A DNA stretch of 7,934 nt from Methyloceanibacter sp. (GTDB lineage: Bacteria > Pseudomonadota > Alphaproteobacteria > Rhizobiales > Methyloligellaceae): the NCBI GenBank assembly GCA_025449615.1, contig JANWJA010000065.1:1-7934 (forward strand), in the 5' to 3' direction. The translations under genes were made by a program, and so were the position numbers. Below are positions 1 to 6,413 of the stretch, piece by piece (within the stretch, counting starts at the first letter, position 1; each line of letters opens with the position of its first letter). The notes beneath the pieces were generated by a model, which searched no databases, was not told the origin of the DNA, and worked only from the letters and a program-made list of their open reading frames with translations.

Positions 1-1791
1 ATCATCACGACCACGCAGACCAATTTGCTGAGTTTCCTCAAGAGCACCAACATTTACGACCCCGATCGGCTCAATTTGGATCGTGAGTTGTTGCGGCAGT
101 TCTACATGAAGAACGGTTATGCCGACGCACGCATCATTTCGGCCACCGCCGACCTCGATCGCGACGGTCGTGGCTTCTTCATTACTTTCACCATCGAGGA
201 GGGGGAGCGCTACCGCTTCGGCACGATCGACATCGAGTCCAACCTGACCTCGCTCAATGTCGATGCCATCAACGGCAACATCCTCACCCGCACCGGCAGG
301 GTCTATAACGCTGACAAGATCGAGAAGACTGTCGAGGCCCTGACCATCGCCGTGTCGCAACAGGGCTACGCCTTCGGCCAGGTCAAGCCGCGCTTCGACC
401 GCGACGAAGTGAACCACGTCATGAACATTACTTACGTGATCGACGAGGGTCCGCGCATATACATCGAGCGCATCAACATCGTCGGCAACTTCCGCACTCA
501 TGACGATGTGATTCGGCGCGAGTTTCGCGTGGCGGAGGGCGACGCCTTCAACCGCTTGCTGGTCGAGGCGGCGCGGAAGCGCTTGCGCGCACTCGGGTTC
601 TTCAAGAGCGTCGACATCGACACCGAGCCTGGCAGCTCACCCGACCGCGTGGTTTTAGTGGTGAGACTTGTAGAGCAGCCAACCGGCGAACTCTCCTTCG
701 GGGCTGGCTATTCAACCAGCGAAGGTGTGATCGGCGACATCAGCCTTACCGAACGCAACCTGATGGGCAAGGGTCAGTACGTTCGGCTTGGTTTCTCGGG
801 AAGTCTTGAGCGCGCCCAAGTCGATTTCAGCTTCACCGAGCCGCATTTTCTTGACCGCAATCTCGCGGCCGGGTTCGATCTCTTCTACAAGGAGGTCGAT
901 TTCACCGACGTGGCCTCCTTCAAGGAGCGCGACGCCGGCGGCGACATCCGGTTCGGATTCCCCATCGCCGACGACACCCAGCTTGGTCTGCGTTACAAGT
1001 TTGAGCGCGAAACCATTTACGACGTCACGGACGATGCCTCGCTTGCCGTGCAGACTGCGGAAGGCACCTCGAACGTCTCCAGCATCGGCTACACCGTCGC
1101 CTATGACACGCGCAACATTCCCAATTCCCCGACCAGCGGCGCCTTCGTCTCGTGGTCGCAAGATTTGGCCGGCGTCGGCGGCGATGTGCGTTATATCCGC
1201 TCGGTCGCCGATGCTCGCGGCTACTATCCGGTCACCAACAAGATCACCTTGGTCGGTCGCGCCCAAGGCGGCGCCATCGAGGGATGGGGCGGTGACGATG
1301 TTCGCATGACCGATCTGTTCTTCAAGGGCGGCGAGACCGTGCGCGGTTTCCAGCGCGCGGGCTTTGGTCCTCGTGATGCTTGCGAAGATCCCGTGACCCA
1401 CCAGCAGGTCGGCCATTGTACGCGCGACGCTCTCGGCGGTGAGCTATTTTGGGCGACCACTGCCGAACTCCGCTTTCCCTTCCCCTTCATTCCCGACAGT
1501 CTCGGCATGCAGGGTGCCTTCTTTGTTGATGCGGGTTCGTTGTTCGACCCCAGCCAAATCGCGTTGCAAGCGGTTGAAGCCGGCAATCTCGACGATTGCA
1601 GTAAGAAAGCCAAAAATTGCGTGAGGCCAAGTTTCATCAACGACAGCAGCGCGCCGCGTGTGTCGGCGGGTTTCAGCGTCATTTGGCAATCGCCCTTGGG
1701 GCCGTTGCGCGCCGATATCGCCGAGGCTCTGCTCAAAGCTGAATTCGATCGGACGGAACTCTTCCGGTTCGGCGCCTCGACGAATTTCTAG
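1..1791 (+). CDS. bamA: Outer membrane protein assembly factor BamA (Omp85), 5'-truncated by the window edge
   Basis: BamA is the core of the BAM complex, which folds and inserts beta-barrel proteins into the outer membrane. The frame is open from base 1, so the gene starts upstream; the TTG at 25 is internal. The visible 596 residues begin inside a POTRA domain, probably POTRA3. They continue through two more POTRA domains (about fragment residues 75-150 and 151-228, the latter starting PRIYIERINIVGNF) and then the C-terminal barrel from about 230. The Omp85 hallmark VRGF lies at residues 447-450, and the chain ends in the terminal Phe typical of outer-membrane barrels (FRFGASTNF). About 200 N-terminal residues, including the signal peptide and the first POTRA domains, are missing compared with full-length homologues. 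Two close cysteine pairs (fragment C461/C473 and C533/C540) lie in likely loop regions. The TAG stop is the edge of a palindromic element. Identity is certain; domain limits are by comparison with E. coli BamA from memory. Confidence 0.97.
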   Translation: MITTTQTNLLSFLKSTNIYDPDRLNLDRELLRQFYMKNGYADARIISATADLDRDGRGFFITFTIEEGERYRFGTIDIESNLTSLNVDAINGNILTRTGRVYNADKIEKTVEALTIAVSQQGYAFGQVKPRFDRDEVNHVMNITYVIDEGPRIYIERINIVGNFRTHDDVIRREFRVAEGDAFNRLLVEAARKRLRALGFFKSVDIDTEPGSSPDRVVLVVRLVEQPTGELSFGAGYSTSEGVIGDISLTERNLMGKGQYVRLGFSGSLERAQVDFSFTEPHFLDRNLAAGFDLFYKEVDFTDVASFKERDAGGDIRFGFPIADDTQLGLRYKFERETIYDVTDDASLAVQTAEGTSNVSSIGYTVAYDTRNIPNSPTSGAFVSWSQDLAGVGGDVRYIRSVADARGYYPVTNKITLVGRAQGGAIEGWGGDDVRMTDLFFKGGETVRGFQRAGFGPRDACEDPVTHQQVGHCTRDALGGELFWATTAELRFPFPFIPDSLGMQGAFFVDAGSLFDPSQIALQAVEAGNLDDCSKKAKNCVRPSFINDSSAPRVSAGFSVIWQSPLGPLRADIAEALLKAEFDRTELFRFGASTNF

Positions 1792-1887
1792 AGCATGATT
1801 GCGAAAAGTCGCAGACTTCTCGGCCGAAATCGTGCGTCAAAGACAACGAACTGGGGTGAAATCCAATCCCACTGGATTTCACCCTAG
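1788..1887. repeat. Composite palindromic intergenic element bounded by CTAG
   Basis: Most of the bamA-lpxD gap is occupied by two adjacent inverted repeats. The first (1793-1835) is imperfect: GCATGATTGCG pairs with CGAAATCGTGC at 9 of 11 positions, around a perfect inner AAGTC-GCA-GACTT hairpin (1806-1818). The second (1854-1884) is a perfect 12-bp stem. The 100-base stretch begins and ends with CTAG, and the first CTAG contains the bamA stop codon. From memory, sequences starting AGAGCATGAT and containing GCGAAAAG followed by a second hairpin recur between genes in many Hyphomicrobiales genomes, so this is probably one copy of such an interspersed family. That membership is recognition, not a search result. 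No ORF, tRNA or protein-binding consensus is evident in it. Confidence 0.6.
1854..1884. repeat. Perfect 12-bp inverted repeat (hairpin) between bamA and lpxD
   Basis: GGGTGAAATCCA (1854-1865) pairs perfectly with TGGATTTCACCC (1873-1884) around a 7-base loop; a G-U pair could extend the stem in RNA. It is the second half of the composite element at 1788-1887. No T-run follows (the next bases are TAGGGGCTTGCC), so it is not a standard intrinsic terminator. In the bamA-lpxD transcript it could act as an mRNA-stabilising or attenuating structure, but that is inference. Confidence 0.75.
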
Positions 1888-1947
1888 GGGCTTGCCTATA
1901 ACTCCCGTTTGGCGTCATGCCTCTGCCGAACGTCATTGGTGGATCAG

Positions 1948-3015
1948 ATGGAACATCCGGGCTTTTTCGAGCGTGCTGGCCCATTTCCCTTGCGCACCTT
2001 GAGCGAGGTGGCCGGAGCCAGTCTCGCCAATGGTGCCAATCCCGACACTGCGATTGGCGATGTGAAACCGCTTGATGTCGCCAAGCGAGGGGACATCTCT
2101 TTCCTCGATAATCCGAAATATCTCACGCTCTTTACCACAACTGAGGCAAGCGCCTGTTTAGTGGCGCCGAAGTTCGCAGCCCAAGCCCCTTCCGACATGG
2201 CCTGTTTGGTCATGCCAGACCCCTACCGAGGCTTCGCCAAGGTGCTTGCGTTGTTCTACCCGGACGCCATGAAGCCAATGCTCGCGGTTCGGGTCGGGGT
2301 CACCACCGACCAACCAATCCATCCGAGCGCTGTGTTTGAGGAGGGCGTGATCGTCGAGCCTGGAGCTGTGATCGGTCCCGAGGCCTCGATCGGCACAGGC
2401 ACCATTATCGCTGCCGGCACGATCATCGGCTACCGCGTGCATGTGGGCCGGGATTGCTATATCGGGCCGAACGCCACAATAACTAACGCGTTAGTTGGCA
2501 ATCGCGTGATTGTCCATGCCGGGGTCTCGATCGGGCAGGACGGGTTTGGCTTCGCCATGGGGCGCGGAGGCCATCTCAAAGTGCCGCAAATCGGCCGCGT
2601 GATCATTCAGGACGATGTCGAGATCGGCGCCAACACCACGATCGACCGCGGCGCCTTGCGCGACACCATCGTCGGCGAGGGCACGAAAATTGATAATCTC
2701 GTGCAAATCGGGCACAACGTTGTAATTGGAAGGCATTGCGTGATTGTGGCTCAAACAGGTATTTCAGGAAGCTCTGAACTCGGCGATTTCGTTGCCCTTG
2801 GCGGTCAGGCGGCCGTGGTCGGCCACGTCAAGATCGGCGCCGGAGCGCAGATTGCGGCGACCAGCAAGGTAAATAGCGACGTGCCCGCCGGAGCGCGCTG
2901 GGGCGGAACCCCCGCCAAGCCCATACGGCTATGGTTCAGGGAGATGACGTTGCTGCGCCGCCTTGCCGAACGGAAAACTGGCGAAGGTGATGAGGACGAA
3001 GGCGAGACGGATTAG
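1948..3015 (+). CDS. lpxD: UDP-3-O-acylglucosamine N-acyltransferase LpxD
   Basis: LpxD transfers an (R)-3-hydroxyacyl chain from ACP to the 2-amino group of UDP-3-O-acylglucosamine, the third step of lipid A synthesis, in the cytoplasm. The 355-residue length fits the family (E. coli 341). The N-terminal uridine-binding domain contains FLDNPKY (52-58). A left-handed beta-helix of hexapeptide repeats runs from about residue 124 to 320, followed by a helical, acidic C-terminus. [16 protein letters not shown] and [11 protein letters not shown] are diagnostic. The catalytic-type His of QIGHNVVIG is H256 and the second conserved His (VVGHVKIG) is H293. Their 37-residue spacing equals that of E. 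coli H239 and H276. In-frame TTG (1909, 1936) and GTG (1939) codons lie upstream, but ATG 1948 is chosen because [13 protein letters not shown] resembles family N-termini and GGTGGA (1938-1943) is a plausible, short-spaced ribosome binding site. fabZ follows after 18 bases. Confidence 0.97.
   Translation: MEHPGFFERAGPFPLRTLSEVAGASLANGANPDTAIGDVKPLDVAKRGDISFLDNPKYLTLFTTTEASACLVAPKFAAQAPSDMACLVMPDPYRGFAKVLALFYPDAMKPMLAVRVGVTTDQPIHPSAVFEEGVIVEPGAVIGPEASIGTGTIIAAGTIIGYRVHVGRDCYIGPNATITNALVGNRVIVHAGVSIGQDGFGFAMGRGGHLKVPQIGRVIIQDDVEIGANTTIDRGALRDTIVGEGTKIDNLVQIGHNVVIGRHCVIVAQTGISGSSELGDFVALGGQAAVVGHVKIGAGAQIAATSKVNSDVPAGARWGGTPAKPIRLWFREMTLLRRLAERKTGEGDEDEGETD
2481..2496. repeat. Perfect 16-bp palindrome inside lpxD
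   Basis: AACTAACGCGTTAGTT is its own reverse complement with no mismatch. It lies in the coding region for the LpxD beta-helix (residues TITNALVGN) and brings in an ATA just upstream and a TTA leucine codon, both unusual in this GC-rich gene. There is no unpaired loop, so it looks more like a dimeric protein site or a chance event than an RNA hairpin. Function is unknown. Confidence 0.7.
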
Positions 3016-3033
3016 GTTTTTGGAGCAAAGTGA

Positions 3034-3501
3034 ATGAATGATCGCGGAGCAAAATCGAAGCTGAAGTCGGTCGACATCGCGACCATCCTTAAGCTCGTGC
3101 CGCATCGCTACCCGTTCCTCCTTGTCGATCGCATCATCGACATGGACGGCGACCGCTCGGCCATCGGCATCAAGAACGTCACGATGAACGAGCCGTATTT
3201 CCAGGGGCATTTTCCCGGGAACCCGGTGATGCCGGGCGTGCTGCTGATCGAAGGCATGGCACAAACCGCCGGCGCGCTCTGCATGGCCCATCGCGACGAC
3301 CTGGAGAAGCCGCCGCTGGTCTATTTCATGGCCATCGATAAAGCCCGCTTCCGCCGCCCGGTGATCCCCGGCGACACCGTGCACTACCATGTGCATAAAA
3401 TGCGCAACCGCGGGCGTGTTTGGCGGTTCCGTGCCCAGGCTATGGTCGACGGCACCTGCGTCGCCGAGGCAGAGGTCAGCGCCATCATCGTCGAAACATA
3501 G
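3034..3501 (+). CDS. fabZ: 3-hydroxyacyl-[acyl-carrier-protein] dehydratase FabZ
   Basis: FabZ removes water from (R)-3-hydroxyacyl-ACP to give trans-2-enoyl-ACP in fatty acid elongation. It draws on the same 3-hydroxyacyl-ACP pool that LpxA and LpxD use, which explains its place among lpx genes. The protein is 155 residues, normal for the family, with a single hotdog fold. [11 protein letters not shown] lies at 23-33, and the active-site [20 protein letters not shown] segment carries His59 and Glu73, spaced as in E. coli FabZ (H54, E68). ATG 3034 is supported by GGAG at 3022-3025, eight bases upstream. The gene sits 18 bases after lpxD and 11 before lpxA, so it is almost certainly co-transcribed. 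FabA is unlikely because of the length, the [10 protein letters not shown] start and the lpx context. Confidence 0.97.
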   Translation: MNDRGAKSKLKSVDIATILKLVPHRYPFLLVDRIIDMDGDRSAIGIKNVTMNEPYFQGHFPGNPVMPGVLLIEGMAQTAGALCMAHRDDLEKPPLVYFMAIDKARFRRPVIPGDTVHYHVHKMRNRGRVWRFRAQAMVDGTCVAEAEVSAIIVET

Positions 3502-3512
3502 GCGCGACCGGT

Positions 3513-4316
3513 ATGGCCAACATCCATGCGACCGCCCTGGTCGATAAGGGCGCGAGTCTTGCCGCTGACGTCAGCGTCGGTCCGTTCTGCATCATCGGTC
3601 CCGAGGTCAAGATCGGCGCCGGCAGCGTGCTTCACTCGCATATCGTGCTGACCGGGAAATCGACGATCGGCAGTGCCTGTCAGATTTTTCCTTTCGCCTC
3701 GATCGGTCACATTCCGCAAGATTTGAAATATCACGGCGAAGATACAAGGCTCGAAATCGGCGATCACACTGTCATTCGCGAATACGTCACCATCAATCCG
3801 GGCACCGAGGGCGGCGGCGGTGTCACCCGCGTCGGTTCCAACTGCCTCTTGATGGTCGGCGCGCATATCGCCCATGACTGCCAGCTCGCCGACCATGTAA
3901 TCATGGTCAACAATGCGACCCTCGCCGGACATGTCACCGTGGGCGAGCACGCGATTCTCGGCGGTCTTTGCGCCGTGCATCAATTTGTTCGCATCGGCGC
4001 TCACTCTTTTGTCGGTGGCATGTCGGGGGTCGAGAATGATCTCATCCCTTACGGCATGGCGCTCGGCAATCGTGCCGTCTTGGCCGGACTCAACATCGTG
4101 GGCCTCAAGCGTCACGGTTTCCCGCGCGAACAGATCCATGAACTCAGGCAAGCCTACCGCATGCTGTTCGCCAGCGAAGGCACGTTGATGGAGCGGCTAG
4201 AGGACGTCGATAAGATGTTTCCGTCCAACGTGCTCGTACAAAGTATCGTGAGTTTCATCCGCGACCAATCAGACCGCTCTCTATGCGTCCCTCGCAATGG
4301 CTCCACGCCAGCATAG
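3513..4316 (+). CDS. lpxA: Acyl-ACP--UDP-N-acetylglucosamine O-acyltransferase LpxA
   Basis: LpxA catalyses the first step of lipid A synthesis, moving an (R)-3-hydroxyacyl group from ACP to O-3 of UDP-GlcNAc. The 267-residue protein (E. coli 262) starts MANIHATALVDKGA. It has a hexapeptide left-handed beta-helix to about residue 190 and then a helical C-terminal domain. HIPQDLKYHGEDTRLEIGD, NNATLAGHV and GLKRHGF are LpxA-specific. The catalytic base is His121 in GAHIAHDC (E. coli H125). Gly169 (VGGMSG) aligns with E. coli Gly173, the residue that permits a 14-carbon chain, so a 3-hydroxymyristoyl donor is plausible; that is inference. The NAH of E. coli reads GAH here. The frame is open further upstream into fabZ, but ATG 3513 matches the family N-terminus. 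The ribosome binding site is weak, suggesting coupling to fabZ 11 bases upstream. The 3' end overlaps lpxI by 20 bases. Confidence 0.97.
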   Translation: MANIHATALVDKGASLAADVSVGPFCIIGPEVKIGAGSVLHSHIVLTGKSTIGSACQIFPFASIGHIPQDLKYHGEDTRLEIGDHTVIREYVTINPGTEGGGGVTRVGSNCLLMVGAHIAHDCQLADHVIMVNNATLAGHVTVGEHAILGGLCAVHQFVRIGAHSFVGGMSGVENDLIPYGMALGNRAVLAGLNIVGLKRHGFPREQIHELRQAYRMLFASEGTLMERLEDVDKMFPSNVLVQSIVSFIRDQSDRSLCVPRNGSTPA

Positions 4317-5241
4317 TCGGCGCGCTCGCGCGTCCTCTCACGTCGCGCCCGATCCTGCGCGGCAACGGCCGCTGGCGATCCTTGCCGGCAGCGGCTCGAT
4401 GCCGATTCACGTGGCTGAGGCTGCGGTAGCGGAAGGCCGTCCGGTTCATATCGTGGCCTTGAAGGGTTCGGCCGCGGAGGAGGTGAAGGCCTTTCCACAC
4501 ACCTGGGTCAATATCGGCCAGATCGGAAGGATGTTAAGCGCGTTCAAGCAAAACGACTGCAAGGAGCTCGTCATCATCGGTTCGGTGCGGCGGCCCAATT
4601 TCGGTGAGCTGCGCGTCGACTGGGGCACCGTTGTCAATCTCAAGGGCCTGCTCAAACTACGAACCGCCGGCGGCGACAGTTCGCTATTGGGTCGCATCAC
4701 CAGCTTCTTCGAGGCGAAGGGGATGCATGTCAGCGGCGCTCATGAGATCGCGCCCGACCTCCTGGCGGCGCGCGGTCCTCTCGGCCGGCTGAAACCCAAT
4801 CAGCCAACAGAGGCGGATATCGAGCTCGGACGGAAGGCCGTCGCCACGCTCGGTCCTCTCGACGTGGGCCAGGCCGTGGTGGTGGCAAGAGGGCACATCA
4901 TCGCCGTCGAGGCCGCGGAAGGCACTGATGCCGTGGTCGAACGCTGCAAGGACTTAAAGAAGTGGAGTCTCGGTCGCGGCAGCCCGCGTGTCGGTGTCCT
5001 GGTGAAATGCGCAAAACCCGGACAGGACCGTCGGATCGATCTTCCTTCGATTGGGCCTGAGACGGTGCGCCGCGTGGCGGAGGCAAGATTGACCGGCATC
5101 GCCGTGGCAGCCGGCGACGTGCTGATTGCGGAGCGGGAAGAGGTGATCCGCCTCGCTAACCGACTCGGCATCTTCATCGTCGGTGTGGCGCCTCCCGCTT
5201 CTGGCGCGAAGGGACGCCCCACCAAAAGGAGGCCCTCGTGA
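4297..5241 (+). CDS. lpxI: UDP-2,3-diacylglucosamine pyrophosphatase LpxI (DUF1009 family)
   Basis: LpxI hydrolyses UDP-2,3-diacylglucosamine to lipid X and UMP. It does the job of LpxH in alphaproteobacteria, by attack on the other phosphorus according to work on the Caulobacter enzyme. The core begins at residue 25 with PLAILAGSGSMP. GSVRRPNFGELRVDW and KPGQDRRIDLPSIGPETV are typical of the family. The latter carries D244 and D248, one of which probably matches the functionally important Asp of Caulobacter LpxI. At 314 residues it is longer than most homologues, which are nearer 270-290 as I recall. The surplus is an Arg-rich N-terminus (about 24 residues) and a basic C-terminal tail ending [13 protein letters not shown] 4297 is the only usable start: a stop in this frame lies at 4249-4251, and no ATG, GTG or TTG occurs between 4297 and the core. 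The start lies 20 bases inside lpxA and the stop overlaps the lpxB start, so coupling is likely. Confidence 0.95.
   Translation: MAPRQHSRRARASSHVAPDPARQRPLAILAGSGSMPIHVAEAAVAEGRPVHIVALKGSAAEEVKAFPHTWVNIGQIGRMLSAFKQNDCKELVIIGSVRRPNFGELRVDWGTVVNLKGLLKLRTAGGDSSLLGRITSFFEAKGMHVSGAHEIAPDLLAARGPLGRLKPNQPTEADIELGRKAVATLGPLDVGQAVVVARGHIIAVEAAEGTDAVVERCKDLKKWSLGRGSPRVGVLVKCAKPGQDRRIDLPSIGPETVRRVAEARLTGIAVAAGDVLIAEREEVIRLANRLGIFIVGVAPPASGAKGRPTKRRPS
5226..5232 (+). promoter_or_regulatory. Strong Shine-Dalgarno sequence for lpxB
   Basis: AAGGAGG lies five bases before the GTG at 5238, inside the last codons of lpxI. It is the best ribosome binding site in the cluster and fixes the GTG as the lpxB start, which otherwise might be questioned because it is not ATG and overlaps the lpxI stop (GTGA). 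Confidence 0.85.
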
Positions 5242-6413
5242 ACGCGGGCCCGACCAAGATCTTCCTGATCGCCGGCGAGCATTCCGGCGACGCTCTCGGC
5301 GGCAAGCTGATCGAGGCGCTTAAGGCGCAATCGTCGCGCCCGCTGGAATTGAAAGGTGTCGGCGGCGAGTTCATGGGGGCGCAAGGTCTCCATTCGATGT
5401 TTCCCTTGACGGAGCTCGCGGTCATGAGCCCGCTCGATGTGCTGCCGCAGCTCCGGCATATCTTGAGGCGGATCAGGGAGAGTGCCGCCGCCGTGATCGA
5501 TTTCGATCCGGACGTCCTCGTCATTCTCGACAGTCCCGAATTCACCCATCAAGTTGCCAAGCGCGTGCGCCGCAAGGCCCCGCAGATCCCCATTGTCGAT
5601 TATGTCTCGCCGAGCGTGTGGGCTTGGCGACCTTGGCGCGCACGGAGCATGCGCCGTTATGTGGACCATATCCTCGGCATTCTGCCCTTCGAACCCGAAG
5701 CGCATCGGAGGCTCGGAGGTCCCCCTTGCAGCTATGTCGGCCACCCTCTGACCGAGAAACTCGATTGGATCGAGACGCGCGACCCAGAAGCCTTGCGTAA
5801 GCGGCTCGGCATTGCCGACGGAAGCCCGGTCCTTGTGGTTTTACCGGGAAGCCGCTCGAGTGAGGTGAAGCGGCTAATGGGACCCTTCGGCGATGCGATG
5901 CGTCGCTTACGGGAGCTCATTCCAACCCTCGAAATCATCTTACCGGTCGTGGAAAGTGTACGTGGACTGGTCGAGGAGGGGCTAAAAAGCTGGCCGCTCG
6001 GGTCGCATCTAGTGAGCGGCGAAGAGGACAAATTTGCAAGCTTTAGGCTGGCCCGCGCGGCGCTTGCAGCCTCAGGCACCGTGACGCTCGAACTTGCCGT
6101 CTCCGGCACCCCGATGGTCGTCGCCTATATCGTCGACGCGCTTGCCGCCCAGATCAGGTATATGCTGATCGCGCACTCCGTGGTGCTGCCCAACCTGGTG
6201 CTTGGGGAGAACGTCTTTCCCGAAATGCTGCAAGAGGATTGCGTGGGCGAGAAGCTCAGCGAGGCGCTTCTACCCCTGATTATGGATGGCCCGGAGCGCG
6301 ATTGTCAGCTCGAGGGTCTAGCCCGCGTCAAAGCCCGCATGCGCCAGACCGGCGAGGCGCCGAGCGAGAAAGCCGCAAAGATCGTGCTCGATCATTTGCG
6401 CCGGCGCAATTAG
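5238..6413 (+). CDS. lpxB: Lipid-A-disaccharide synthase LpxB
   Basis: LpxB is the GT19-family glycosyltransferase that joins lipid X to UDP-2,3-diacylglucosamine with release of UDP, forming the beta-1,6 disaccharide of lipid A at the inner face of the cytoplasmic membrane. The 391-residue length fits (E. coli 382). Visible motifs are GEHSGD (13-18) near the N-terminus, LDSPEF with Asp98 (same number as the essential E. coli Asp98), YVSPSVWAW (122-130), YVGHPL, VLPGSR with Arg206 (probable equivalent of Arg201), and the C-terminal [18 protein letters not shown] donor-binding segment. Translation starts at GTG 5238, sharing GTGA with the lpxI stop, behind a strong ribosome binding site. The TAG stop overlaps the gltA stop on the other strand. 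LpxB consumes the product of LpxI, which matches the coupling. Confidence 0.97.
   Translation: MNAGPTKIFLIAGEHSGDALGGKLIEALKAQSSRPLELKGVGGEFMGAQGLHSMFPLTELAVMSPLDVLPQLRHILRRIRESAAAVIDFDPDVLVILDSPEFTHQVAKRVRRKAPQIPIVDYVSPSVWAWRPWRARSMRRYVDHILGILPFEPEAHRRLGGPPCSYVGHPLTEKLDWIETRDPEALRKRLGIADGSPVLVVLPGSRSSEVKRLMGPFGDAMRRLRELIPTLEIILPVVESVRGLVEEGLKSWPLGSHLVSGEEDKFASFRLARAALAASGTVTLELAVSGTPMVVAYIVDALAAQIRYMLIAHSVVLPNLVLGENVFPEMLQEDCVGEKLSEALLPLIMDGPERDCQLEGLARVKARMRQTGEAPSEKAAKIVLDHLRRRN
6396..6409. repeat. Perfect 14-bp palindrome at the lpxB/gltA junction
   Basis: TTGCGCCGGCGCAA is fully self-complementary. It encodes the last residues of LpxB (LRRRN) and begins directly after the gltA stop when read on the minus strand. 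As RNA it could fold, from either direction, into a 5-bp stem with a CCGG loop. No U-run follows in either direction, so it is at best a weak or factor-dependent end signal; chance is also possible. Confidence 0.55.

Noticed and set aside
712..1416. 234-codon minus-strand ORF inside bamA
   Set aside because: Shadow of the bamA barrel; no motif, no promoter and no ribosome binding site seen.
1897..1902. TATAAC as a -10 box for an lpxD promoter
   Set aside because: No acceptable -35 at the right distance; 17 bases upstream the sequence is GGATTT within the hairpin arm.
1909..1947. Upstream TTG/GTG starts for lpxD
   Set aside because: They add residues ([13 protein letters not shown]) unlike LpxD N-termini, while ATG 1948 gives a family-like start with a nearby GGTGGA.
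3384..4151. 255-codon minus-strand ORF antisense to lpxA
   Set aside because: Shadow of lpxA and the end of fabZ; the Asp/His/Gly/Ala-rich sequence is typical of reverse-complemented hexapeptide-repeat codons.
4800..5744. 314-codon minus-strand ORF spanning lpxI and lpxB
   Set aside because: It lies antisense to two certain genes, spans their junction, has low-complexity Arg/Pro/Ala-rich composition and no recognisable domain; long antisense frames are expected in GC-rich coding DNA.
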